Below, in pieces: positions 18,031 to 25,701 of a DNA stretch of 34,276 bases. Source of the stretch: Streptococcus infantis (GTDB lineage Bacteria > Bacillota > Bacilli > Lactobacillales > Streptococcaceae); assembly GCF_001579645.1 (NCBI RefSeq), contig NZ_KQ970819.1:187766-222041 (forward strand), read 5' to 3'. The notes under the pieces are model-generated. The model worked only from the letters and a program-made list of their open reading frames with translations. It searched no databases and had not been told where the DNA came from. The position numbers and the translations under genes were made by a program. Numbering within the stretch: position 1 is the first letter of the stretch; the number at the start of each line of letters is the position of its first letter.

Positions 18031-18885
18031 ATGAATCTTAGTTTAGTCTCACCCTTTGTTTACCTTGCATCTGAAAAAATATCAGCTGAAAATTTATTTG
18101 AAGGATTTAATGTAGATTTACAATCTACGGTAGATCTGATTAAATCTCTATCTAGCTATAATCCAACCGTTTGGACTTACATGTCTAGTATTACTAAAAG
18201 TGTCATGCAGCCTCTTGGAGTTGCGATTTTATCAGTTGTTCTTATCTTAGAATTTTCGAAGATGGCAAAGAAAATTGCTAACTCAGGAGGAGCGATGACC
18301 TTTGAAGCATTAGCGCCGATGTTGATTAGTTATATTATGGTCGCAGTGGTAATTACCAACACTACCGTGATTGTAGAAGCCATCATCGGGATTGCGAGTC
18401 ACGCCATTGAACAAGTGGCCTCGATTGTGGCTCACGGTGGGGCAAAGTATGATACCATCTCTGGATTAAAAGGTTCAGGATTTATTGGCCGGATGATTGT
18501 GGGATTTTTCGCCCTCCTCATTTGGCTAGTTCGGATAGTAAGTGCAGCCATGGTTAATCTTTTGGTATCTATTCGATTTATTCAACTCTACCTTATGATT
18601 CCATTTGCCCCTCTTACGATTCCAACATTTTTAAGTGATGAGTGGAAGTCTATTGGTATTGGCTATTTAAAAAATATTATGGTCTATGCGGTACAAGGGG
18701 TTCTTATTTTTCTGATTGTTTCTCTTGTTCCTTTGTTTGAATCTGCTGGGAAAATAGCTGTTTCAAATGGTGCAGGAGTCTTGCAATCTCTTGCGATTAT
18801 GTTTGGTAGTTTAATACAAGCTATCTTACTGATTATTGCCCTCGTTGGTTCTCAACGTACGGCTCGCTCAATCTTAGGTATGTAA
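18031..18885 (+). CDS. VirB6/TrbL-like polytopic membrane protein
   Basis: The 284-residue protein has about six membrane segments (near 55-75, 90-115, 150-180, 185-205, 215-240 and 250-275) and no enzymatic motif. It fits the VirB6/TrbL-like inner channel component of Gram-positive conjugation systems. AGGAGG at 18013-18018 is 12 nt before this ATG. An earlier out-of-frame ATG at 18026 at better spacing reads Met-Ile-stop and overlaps the true start, so terminating ribosomes may restart here. No in-frame ATG lies upstream before a stop. Confidence 0.82.
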   Translation: MNLSLVSPFVYLASEKISAENLFEGFNVDLQSTVDLIKSLSSYNPTVWTYMSSITKSVMQPLGVAILSVVLILEFSKMAKKIANSGGAMTFEALAPMLISYIMVAVVITNTTVIVEAIIGIASHAIEQVASIVAHGGAKYDTISGLKGSGFIGRMIVGFFALLIWLVRIVSAAMVNLLVSIRFIQLYLMIPFAPLTIPTFLSDEWKSIGIGYLKNIMVYAVQGVLIFLIVSLVPLFESAGKIAVSNGAGVLQSLAIMFGSLIQAILLIIALVGSQRTARSILGM

Positions 18886-18891
18886 TTAGAT

Positions 18892-18925
18892 AAAGGCTAG
18901 GAAGTGATTGCTTCTTAGCCTTTTT
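18892..18925 (+). terminator. Intrinsic terminator inside the transfer operon
   Basis: AAAGGCTAGGAAG and CTTCTTAGCCTTT form 13 pairs with one G-U around TGATTG, and the 3' arm runs into TTTTT. It lies between the VirB6-like and PrgI-like genes, which otherwise belong to one operon, so it probably lowers rather than blocks downstream expression. Confidence 0.8.
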
Positions 18926-18938
18926 AGAAAGGAAAGTC

Positions 18939-19298
18939 ATGAATACACGTGTCTTTAAAGACATCTCAAAATACCAACACAGGGCTTGGTTAGGTTTCAC
19001 CACAAGACAAATCATTTTTGTTTTACCAGCCTTTATTGTCACAATTATTGTTTTGGGCTTGAATCTCTTTTTCTGGCAATTTGGAGATTGGTTTGTTTAC
19101 GGTTTTGTGTTTGCCTTTACCATTCCCCTCATGCTTTTTGGAGTCTATAAACCCAATGATTTATATTTTGAACATTATTTGAAATACCGTCTTCATTTTG
19201 AATTAACGGTTCCCCTACGCACAATTACAGGAAAGAAAGGACCTGAACATGAAAAGAAAATCAAATACATTAAAGAAACAAAAAACTTCAATGACTAA
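18939..19298 (+). CDS. PrgI family membrane protein (VirB3-like)
   Basis: The protein is 119 residues with two adjacent membrane helices (about 24-46 and 50-70) and a positive C-terminal tail. This is the build of PrgI/TcpE-type proteins that occupy the VirB3 place next to the VirB4 ATPase. The N-terminus FKDISKYQHRAWLGFTTRQ is typical of the family. AGAAAGGA precedes the ATG. Its last 50 nt overlap the VirB4 gene, and VirB3 and VirB4 functions are often coupled this way. Confidence 0.85.
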   Translation: MNTRVFKDISKYQHRAWLGFTTRQIIFVLPAFIVTIIVLGLNLFFWQFGDWFVYGFVFAFTIPLMLFGVYKPNDLYFEHYLKYRLHFELTVPLRTITGKKGPEHEKKIKYIKETKNFND

Positions 19299-21606
19299 TA
19301 AAAAGGAAGTAGTTAAAGGGAAAAAAGAGGAAGTGTTACCCTCTACGGCTAATACTCTTTCCTATCAAGCCCTGTATCAAAATGGTCTGATGCAGGTAAA
19401 AGAAGATTATTTCTCACAAAGCTATTTACTTGGAGATGTCAATTACCAGACCGTTGGTTTAGAAGATAAGGGGGCAATCATTGAGAAGTATTCTGATTTG
19501 ATTAACTCCTTAGACGACCAAACCAACTTCCAATTGACTATCTTTAACAAAAGATTGAATTTAGAAAAATTCAGACAAAGTGTTTTGTATGAGGAAAAAG
19601 AAGATGGGTATGATACCTATCGTAAAGAATTGAATCGGATGATGAATCAGAATTTAGACAGTGGCGAAAATAACTTTTCGGCTGTTAAACTGATTAGCTT
19701 TGGTAGAAAGGATTCTAATCCCAAACAAGCCTATCGTTCCTTGTCCCAAATAGGAGAATATTTCAAGAGTGGTTTCTCAGAAATTGATGCTCGATTTGAA
19801 TCCTTGGCTGGAGAAGACCGTGTCAACTTGTTGGCCGATATGCTTAGAGGAGAACACCATCTTCCTTTTTCTTACCGTGATTTAACCAGATCTGGTCAGA
19901 CAACTCGTCACTTCATAGCACCTAATCTCTTGGATTTTAAAAACAAGAATTACCTACAAATCAATGACCGCTTATTACAGATTGTCTATGTAAGAGACTA
20001 CGGCATGGAATTAGGGGATCAGTTTATCCGAGACCTCATGCAAGGAGATTTGGAATTGATTGTGAGCCTCCATGCACAAAGTTCAACCAAGGCAGATGCC
20101 ATGAAGAAACTACGAACAAAGAAGACCTTGATGGAATCACAAAAGATTGGGGAACAACAAAAACTAGCTCGTACAGGTATCTATTTGGAAAAAGTAGGTC
20201 ATGTATTAGAAAGCAATATCGATGAAGCTGAGGAACTCTTAAAAACCATGACAGAGACAGGAGATAAACTATTTCAAACAGTCTTTTTGATTGGTGTTTT
20301 TGGTCAGGATGAAGAAGAACTCAAACAAGCCCTAGACACGATCCAACAAGTGGCCGGCTCAAATGACCTAATAATTGATAAACTTCCCTATATGCAAGAA
20401 GCAGCCTTTAATAGTTTGCTGCCATTTGGTTGTGATTTTTTAGAGGGAGTATCACGGAGTTTATTAACATCTAATGTAGCAGTGAACTCTCCTTGGACTT
20501 CAGTAGACTTACAAGACCGTAGTGGGAAATATTACGGTATCAATCAAATCTCAAGCAATATTATTACCATTGATCGTAGCCTATTAAATACACCGTCTGG
20601 TCTGATTCTAGGAACATCAGGAGCTGGGAAAGGGATGGCAACCAAGCATGAAATTATCACGACCAAAATCAAGGAATCTGGTGAAAATACTGAAATTATC
20701 ATTGTGGATCCAGAAGCAGAGTACAGTGTCATTGGACGGGCTTTTGGTGGAGAAATGATTGATATTGCGCCAGATTCCCAAACCTATCTCAATGTCCTTG
20801 ACTTGTCTGAGGAAAATATGGATGAAGATCCTGTAAAGGTAAAATCAGAATTTCTTTTATCCTTTATCGGCAAGTTATTGGATAGGAAAATGGATGGGAG
20901 AGAAAAATCGATTATCGACCGAGTTACCAGACTCACCTATCAGTCATTTAAAGAGCCTTCTTTGGAAGAATGGGTTTTTGTCTTGAGTCAACAGCCAGAA
21001 GAAGAAGCGCAGAATTTGGCACTTGATATGGAACTGTATGTCGAAGGTTCTCTTGATATTTTTTCTCATAAGACCAATATTCAGACAGGATCTAACTTCT
21101 TAATCTATAATGTTAAAAAGTTAGGAGATGAGCTGAAACAAATCGCCCTTATGGTTGTTTTTGATCAGATATGGAATCGTGTCGTTCGGAACCAAAAATT
21201 AGGGAAGAAGACCTGGATTTATTTTGATGAAATGCAGCTTCTTTTATTAGATAAATATGCCAGTGATTTCTTCTTTAAATTGTGGAGTCGTGTCAGAAAA
21301 TATGGAGCCAGTCCGACTGGAATAACTCAAAACGTCGAAACCTTATTGTTAGATCCAAATGGTAGACGGATTATTGCAAATAGTGAATTTATGATTCTCC
21401 TCAAGCAAGCAAAAAATGATAGAGAAGAACTGGTTCAACTCTTAGGCTTGTCAAAAGAACTTGAAAAATACCTTGTCAATCCAGAAAAAGGGGCAGGACT
21501 GATAAAAGCTGGTTCAGTTGTTGTTCCCTTTAAAAATAAGATTCCTCAAGGTACTCAATTGTTTGATATCATGAGTACAGATCCTGATAAAATGGCTTCT
21601 AATTAA
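19249..21606 (+). CDS. virB4: VirB4-like conjugation ATPase
   Basis: The 785-residue protein energises channel assembly and transfer. The N-terminal half is the VirB4 (CagE/TrbE) domain. The C-terminal half is a RecA-like ATPase with a P-loop GTSGAGKG at 455-462, a region IIVDPEAEYSVIG just after it, and Walker B YFDEMQ with D660 and E661. The P-loop lysine (K461) is followed by Gly where Ser or Thr normally binds Mg2+. I chose ATG 19249 because AAAGGA at 19236-19241 is well placed. ATG 19291 (MTNKKEVV) is possible and would overlap the PrgI stop, but has no Shine-Dalgarno. Confidence 0.92.
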   Translation: MKRKSNTLKKQKTSMTNKKEVVKGKKEEVLPSTANTLSYQALYQNGLMQVKEDYFSQSYLLGDVNYQTVGLEDKGAIIEKYSDLINSLDDQTNFQLTIFNKRLNLEKFRQSVLYEEKEDGYDTYRKELNRMMNQNLDSGENNFSAVKLISFGRKDSNPKQAYRSLSQIGEYFKSGFSEIDARFESLAGEDRVNLLADMLRGEHHLPFSYRDLTRSGQTTRHFIAPNLLDFKNKNYLQINDRLLQIVYVRDYGMELGDQFIRDLMQGDLELIVSLHAQSSTKADAMKKLRTKKTLMESQKIGEQQKLARTGIYLEKVGHVLESNIDEAEELLKTMTETGDKLFQTVFLIGVFGQDEEELKQALDTIQQVAGSNDLIIDKLPYMQEAAFNSLLPFGCDFLEGVSRSLLTSNVAVNSPWTSVDLQDRSGKYYGINQISSNIITIDRSLLNTPSGLILGTSGAGKGMATKHEIITTKIKESGENTEIIIVDPEAEYSVIGRAFGGEMIDIAPDSQTYLNVLDLSEENMDEDPVKVKSEFLLSFIGKLLDRKMDGREKSIIDRVTRLTYQSFKEPSLEEWVFVLSQQPEEEAQNLALDMELYVEGSLDIFSHKTNIQTGSNFLIYNVKKLGDELKQIALMVVFDQIWNRVVRNQKLGKKTWIYFDEMQLLLLDKYASDFFFKLWSRVRKYGASPTGITQNVETLLLDPNGRRIIANSEFMILLKQAKNDREELVQLLGLSKELEKYLVNPEKGAGLIKAGSVVVPFKNKIPQGTQLFDIMSTDPDKMASN

Positions 21607-21617
21607 GGGGAAGGTAA

Positions 21618-24431
21618 ATGAAGGATAAAAGAGAAATCATACGTGCCCGAAAGGCATTTAGAAGAAGTCTAAAAGATGAGAAGAAATTCTTGAAACAAGG
21701 AAAGAAGGAGGTGAGGAAACAGAAAAAAGATTCCGCTGGACTGGATGAAAAAGCATGGAAAAAAGAGATAAAAGAAAAGCTAGAGGAGATGAGAGAAGCT
21801 TCAAAGGAGAGAGTAAGACAAGCAAATGAAGACTACAATCATATTCTTCAAAATAGTCCTCCATCTCTTTTGAATCGGAAAGAATTAAGAGACAGACGGT
21901 TGCCTCATGCTAGGAAACGATTGAAAATAGCCAAGAAGCAATTTAGAGAAGCCAAGGTAGAAGCAAAAGAAGAAAGAAAAGAGAGTCGTAAAGAAAGAAA
22001 AACCAAACAAAAATTTCTTTACGGTCAGGAATCGAAACATAAATCTAATTTTTTCTTTCAAGGGAAGAGTTTAGAAGAATTAAAAGCTAAGAAAGAAGTC
22101 AAGGCCGCAAAAGAGAATCTAAAATCTACTAAACAAGCCTATAAGTCCAAAAAAGTCAGTAGGAAAGCCAAAACTTTTCTTTATGTCCTTGGACGTGAAG
22201 GTGGAGAGTTAGCTTCAGAAAATGAAGATTTAGAAGCTTATCGCACTCTACAAGAGACCATTAGAAAAGGGAAACGCTACAGTCGGATTTCTTATAACCT
22301 TGGAAAAGCTAGTGTCAAAACAGGACAAGCAACAGGTCGTTTTACCAAGAAAAGACTGACCAACACAAAAGAGCGATACCATCATTTTAAGGATGGAAAA
22401 GGATGGAAACTAGCGAAAGATAATCCAAGTTCCTTTAAAAATCGGTTTCGAAAATTAAAGAAACAAGGTCTTACAAGTGTCCGAAATATCTATCAAAAAC
22501 TAAAAGCAGCCTTTTCCTTCTTTACATTTGCGGCTGGAAATCCTGTAACCTGGATAGTTGGAGGAATAGTCTTTCTTCTTTTACTTATAATGAGCTTCTT
22601 TTTAGGATTTTCATCAGCTAGTTTGATTCAACAAGATGAATTTGAATTAACAAAAGCTTATACCCACCTAACTTGGGAAGATGCAGAACATACTCGCACA
22701 AATGACAAAGGCATTACCTATTACACAAAAGTTGATGATGTGATGGGGTATATGAACTTTAAATTCCATGACTATGAGTTAAACAAACCAGTTCACTTAT
22801 TTAGTTCCGAAACTTACAAGGATTATCTGTCTACTTTGTGGCATGATTTAAACGATGGGGATGATTTGAAATCCATGCAAGACCTTTATGAAACTCCTAA
22901 GTATAAACTATCGAAAGACGATCAAGAGGAAATGAAGGAACTAAAAGAAGAAGGTGTGTATGCTTCCATGCAGGAATTGGACAATCCATTTGAGGGGAAA
23001 AGCAACGAAGATAGTCTAACCATGATTTATCGTTATGGATACTATGATTTAGACGGAAAACCTACTCTTCAGGAGTACATTCTACTAGAAGCGAAGGCTC
23101 ACCAAACGATTGTCGCACCAATGGATGGGGTCGTATCACTAGATGGTGACAATATAATTCTCACTAACGGAAAAGGAGAGAATGAGAGTCGATTGACCTT
23201 GTATTCTATTCATAATGGCCGTGCGATTGAGGGTACAAGAGTTCTAACGGGTGATATTATTGGTGAAACATCAGACGATACAGGTTTGAAAGTTTCCTAT
23301 CAAAAGTATAAGAACAAGAAAGAAAAATTGGTGTATGTCAATCCGCAATTTTATTTTCCCAAAGTCATTCAACTTCAGACAACTATCTTACCTGCCATTG
23401 GTCAGTTTGGTGGAGATGAGTTTGAACGAGCAAAACATATTTATGAGTTTTTGAAATCTCAAGGGGCAAGTCCCCAAGCCATTGCGGCTATTTTAGGAAA
23501 TTGGTCGGTAGAGTCTTCTATCAATCCTAAACGAGCTGAAGGGGATTATTTATCTCCTCCAGTTGGCGCTACCGATTCCTCATGGGATGATGAAAGCTGG
23601 TTAGAGATAGGAGGGGCAGCCATTTATAGTGGTGCTTATCCTAATATCCTTCATAGAGGTTTGGGGTTAGGTCAATGGACGGATACTGCAGATGGTTCAA
23701 CACGTCATACAGCTTTATTGAATTATGCATACGCTAAAAATAAGAAATGGTATGATTTAGACCTACAACTTGACTTTATGCTTCATGGAGATAGTCCTTA
23801 CTATCAAAGTTGGTTAAAGGATTTCTTTAAAAATACGGGTAGTGCAGCCAATCTGGCCCAACTCTTCCTTACCTATTGGGAGGGAAATTCTGGTGACAAA
23901 CTACTGGAAAGACAAACCAGAGCAACGGAATGGTATTACCAAATTGAAAAAGGCTTTAGCCAAACAAACGGAGGACAGGCAAAAAGTGATCCACAATCCC
24001 TTGAAGGGGTTCGTGGGGACTTGTATGATCATTCTGTTCCTGGTGGTGGAGATGGTATGGCTTATGCCTATGGACAATGTACATGGGGTGTTGCGGCTCG
24101 TATGAACCAGTTAGGATTAAAGCTAAAAGGTAGAAATGGAGAAAAGATTTCAATCATTAATACCATGGGAAATGGTCAGGACTGGGTTGCGACAGCTTCA
24201 AGTCTTGGTGGAGAAACGGGTTCCACACCAAAAGCAGGTGCTATTGTTTCTTTTGTAGGAGGTACACATGGGACACCAGCAGACTATGGTCATGTGGCTT
24301 TTGTCGAGAAAGTATATGATGATGGTTCTTTCCTTGTGTCTGAGACAAACTATGGGGGTAATCCTAACTATACCTTTAGAAAAATCTCTCAAGCAGATAG
24401 TGCCATCAGTTTTGCTTATACGGTGAAATAA
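21618..24431 (+). CDS. VirB1-like cell-wall hydrolase with lysozyme and CHAP domains
   Basis: The 937-residue protein has a very basic, helical N-terminal third (about 1-300), a membrane segment near 311-333, an extracellular linker and a beta-rich lipoyl/M23-like stretch (about 495-560, IVAPMDGVV). A phage-tail-type lysozyme domain follows (about 600-780), with a probable catalytic glutamate E632 in NWSVESSINP. The C-terminal CHAP domain (about 805-937) has C821 in YGQCTW and H892 in DYGHVAF as catalytic pair. It should cut glycan strands and peptide bridges to let the channel through the wall. It is the last gene of the transfer operon, 11 nt after virB4. Confidence 0.9.
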   Translation: MKDKREIIRARKAFRRSLKDEKKFLKQGKKEVRKQKKDSAGLDEKAWKKEIKEKLEEMREASKERVRQANEDYNHILQNSPPSLLNRKELRDRRLPHARKRLKIAKKQFREAKVEAKEERKESRKERKTKQKFLYGQESKHKSNFFFQGKSLEELKAKKEVKAAKENLKSTKQAYKSKKVSRKAKTFLYVLGREGGELASENEDLEAYRTLQETIRKGKRYSRISYNLGKASVKTGQATGRFTKKRLTNTKERYHHFKDGKGWKLAKDNPSSFKNRFRKLKKQGLTSVRNIYQKLKAAFSFFTFAAGNPVTWIVGGIVFLLLLIMSFFLGFSSASLIQQDEFELTKAYTHLTWEDAEHTRTNDKGITYYTKVDDVMGYMNFKFHDYELNKPVHLFSSETYKDYLSTLWHDLNDGDDLKSMQDLYETPKYKLSKDDQEEMKELKEEGVYASMQELDNPFEGKSNEDSLTMIYRYGYYDLDGKPTLQEYILLEAKAHQTIVAPMDGVVSLDGDNIILTNGKGENESRLTLYSIHNGRAIEGTRVLTGDIIGETSDDTGLKVSYQKYKNKKEKLVYVNPQFYFPKVIQLQTTILPAIGQFGGDEFERAKHIYEFLKSQGASPQAIAAILGNWSVESSINPKRAEGDYLSPPVGATDSSWDDESWLEIGGAAIYSGAYPNILHRGLGLGQWTDTADGSTRHTALLNYAYAKNKKWYDLDLQLDFMLHGDSPYYQSWLKDFFKNTGSAANLAQLFLTYWEGNSGDKLLERQTRATEWYYQIEKGFSQTNGGQAKSDPQSLEGVRGDLYDHSVPGGGDGMAYAYGQCTWGVAARMNQLGLKLKGRNGEKISIINTMGNGQDWVATASSLGGETGSTPKAGAIVSFVGGTHGTPADYGHVAFVEKVYDDGSFLVSETNYGGNPNYTFRKISQADSAISFAYTVK

Positions 24432-24475
24432 AAGAATCATGTCATCAGTTTAGGTGACATGATTCTTATTTTTTA
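24432..24475. terminator. Bidirectional terminator between the hydrolase and GNAT genes
   Basis: A 13-bp perfect stem (AAGAATCATGTCA, 24432-24444, with its complement 24455-24467) is followed by T-rich sequence on the plus strand and preceded by an A-rich stretch. It starts right after the hydrolase stop and covers the stop codon of the convergent toxin gene, so it can serve both. Confidence 0.88.
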
Positions 24476-25074
24476 TAGAGTGACATATTTAATGCCATAG
24501 GCTGATAACTTACTTGATGATCGTCTTTAATCAATTGACTGTAAGCAACAAATCCAAACTGTTCATAAAATTGAATGACTTTAGGATGATTGATACTATC
24601 TAAAAATACCATCTGAGTTCCTACAATTGCTCGAAATTCTTCAATTTTTTGAATTACAATTTCAAATAACTCTTGTCCTGATAGTTTATTTAGCTTTGTG
24701 TTTTTGCCGAATTGACCGATAAGTAACACAGGGAGATAATCAATATTTTTGGGACTTTTCCCTTTTAGGACGAGTTTCTTTTTTAAGGATTTCTCTAAAT
24801 CAGAAATATCAACAACTTTGAGAGATAAACTAAAGAATCCTATGATGTTATTTGTTTCAGTTTCTTCAACGATAAAATTACGAGAACGATGTTGTTTTTC
24901 AAAATTGGGAGCTTTATCAGATAGATAAGTCAACATCTCTTCATTACCGTTGAAATTAACATTTTCTAAAATGATAGTTTTAAATAGCTCCTGAACTTGT
25001 TTCTCAGTTTTATCAGGAGCCAGCACTTGAATATTTTCAAGATATTGTTTAAGTGGTGTTACTTGAATTGTCAT
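24466..25074 (-). CDS. GNAT acetyltransferase, probable toxin of a toxin-antitoxin pair
   Basis: With the start at 25074 (MTIQVTPLKQ) the protein is 202 residues. Longer in-frame starts lie inside the preceding gene. GNAT features are the central strand YLPVLLIGQFGKN followed by a helix (about residues 135-165, acetyl-CoA site, degenerate relative to QxxGxG) and the C-terminal HPKVIQFYEQFGF motif (about 178-190). The latter is typical of TacT-like toxins that acetylate aminoacyl-tRNA. The start is 1 nt after the stop of a 54-residue gene with a strong Shine-Dalgarno, as in antitoxin-toxin operons. On an ICE such a pair would favour maintenance. It could instead be a housekeeping acetyltransferase. 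The fold is clear, the toxin role inferred. Confidence 0.75.
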   Translation of the reverse strand: MTIQVTPLKQYLENIQVLAPDKTEKQVQELFKTIILENVNFNGNEEMLTYLSDKAPNFEKQHRSRNFIVEETETNNIIGFFSLSLKVVDISDLEKSLKKKLVLKGKSPKNIDYLPVLLIGQFGKNTKLNKLSGQELFEIVIQKIEEFRAIVGTQMVFLDSINHPKVIQFYEQFGFVAYSQLIKDDHQVSYQPMALNMSLYKK

Positions 25075-25075
25075 C

Positions 25076-25240
25076 TTACAGATACTTTGAAATGAGTTTA
25101 TTTTTCGTTGGAGCGGTAGCGTTTTGTGATTCAATAGATTTCAAGACTGCTTGTAGCTTTTTAGATGGTTTATGATTAAGAATTTTTAGAGCATCTTCGT
25201 TTGTTAGTTTTATATCACGTGTTAAACTGATTGTAGCCAT
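25076..25240 (-). CDS. Small 54-residue protein, candidate antitoxin
   Basis: The frame opens with MATISLTRDIKLTNEDALK and ends LISKYL. A perfect AGGAGGT (25248-25254) precedes the ATG. The protein is basic, has a predicted strand then a helix (NEDALKILNHK, then KKLQAVLKSIES), and the first 10 residues could form a beta-strand dimer as in small DNA-binding antitoxins. It is not an obvious DUF1778 protein, the usual partner of TacT-type toxins. One nt separates it from the GNAT start, so expression is coupled. It is too short for most gene callers. Function is inferred from arrangement and promoter. Confidence 0.7.
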   Translation of the reverse strand: MATISLTRDIKLTNEDALKILNHKPSKKLQAVLKSIESQNATAPTKNKLISKYL

Positions 25241-25270
25241 TTGTTCTACCTCCTGTTTCTACTTAAATTC

Positions 25271-25299
25271 ATTATAGCTTATTTTGAACAAAAGTTCAA
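25271..25299 (-). promoter_or_regulatory. Promoter and operator-like palindrome of the GNAT pair
   Basis: On the minus strand, -35 TTGAAC (25299-25294) and -10 TATAAT (25276-25271) are 17 bp apart. The -35 is one arm of a perfect inverted repeat TTGAAC-N4-GTTCAA (25284-25299). A repressor bound there, such as the antitoxin, would block the polymerase. Confidence 0.75.
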
Positions 25300-25353
25300 T
25301 CTAAAGATAGTGTATGTTTTCTATAGTGTATAAATCCAAAATAAGTTTTTCTC

Positions 25354-25382
25354 TTGCATTTGTAGCTCATATTCGTTAGAAT
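25354..25382 (+). promoter_or_regulatory. Promoter of the tandem-hairpin RNA
   Basis: TTGCAT (25354-25359) and TAGAAT (25377-25382) have exact 17-bp spacing. Transcription would start near 25389, with no convincing gene directly downstream. Confidence 0.6.
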
Positions 25383-25413
25383 AATGGTGTAAATGAGTGG
25401 TCGGCTCATGGTC

Positions 25414-25521
25414 AATCTGATAGTAATCTTGGACATAAGGGCCAAGCGGTGGCGGACACCAGAACGAAATCCGATAGCAATCTTGGACGTAAGGGCTAAG
25501 CGGTGGCAGACACCAGAATAA
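25414..25521 (+). repeat. Two tandem 54-bp repeats
   Basis: Copies at 25414-25467 and 25468-25521 share 47 of 54 positions. Differences are at unit positions 5, 11, 22, 30, 41, 52 and 53. There is no spacer between copies, so this is not a CRISPR array. Confidence 0.9.
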
Positions 25522-25535
25522 ACCGACTGACTAGG

Positions 25536-25566
25536 TGGCTTACAGGTTCTGTAAGTCATCTTTTTT
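25536..25566 (+). terminator. Terminator of the tandem-hairpin RNA
   Basis: TGGCTTACAG and CTGTAAGTCA pair (one G-U) around a 3-nt loop, followed by TC and a run of six T. Confidence 0.8.
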
Positions 25567-25593
25567 ACTTTGATAGTAACGTTTTATCATTTT

Positions 25594-25627
25594 AAGGAGA
25601 ACGAGGTTTTGGCTCGTTCTCTTTTTT
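25594..25627 (+). terminator. Second terminator before the TSP3 gene
   Basis: GAGAACGAG (25597-25605) pairs perfectly with CTCGTTCTC (25613-25621), followed by six T. Two terminators within 60 nt guard the downstream operon. From here to 25701 I see only AT-rich sequence and no strong promoter. Confidence 0.88.
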
Positions 25628-25701
25628 GTTGTGATACTTCTTTCAAGGAATATTTGGTAGGATTGGAGTGTAAAAAGATTAACTAGGAAAGAAGGAAGTA
25701 T

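Larger units (their letters stand above)
25389..25566 (+). ncRNA. Predicted structured RNA of about 180 nt
   Basis: A promoter at 25354, two tandem 54-nt units (25414-25521) and an intrinsic terminator (25536-25566) define the transcript. Each unit folds into CTTGG-9 nt-CCAAG (CTAAG in unit 2, kept by a G-U pair) and GGTG-5 nt-CACC. The seven differences between the units are all transitions and none breaks a stem. A plus-strand frame reads QSDSNLGHKGQAVADTRTK twice but ends in a stop inside unit 2 and has no start with a Shine-Dalgarno, so RNA is favoured over protein. It may be a free small RNA or a leader of the operon starting at 25702. I do not recognise the family. Confidence 0.5.

Noticed and set aside
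25075-25134. Longer GNAT protein starting at 25134
   Set aside because: The extra 20 residues lie within the 54-codon upstream gene in another frame, and have no Shine-Dalgarno or GNAT similarity.
25414-25521. CRISPR-like repeats
   Set aside because: The two copies are directly adjacent with no spacer, and no cas gene is present.
25296-25559. Minus-strand ORF of 87 codons across the 54-bp repeats
   Set aside because: It has no Shine-Dalgarno, overlaps the toxin promoter and a terminator, and its residues look like a shadow of the repeats.
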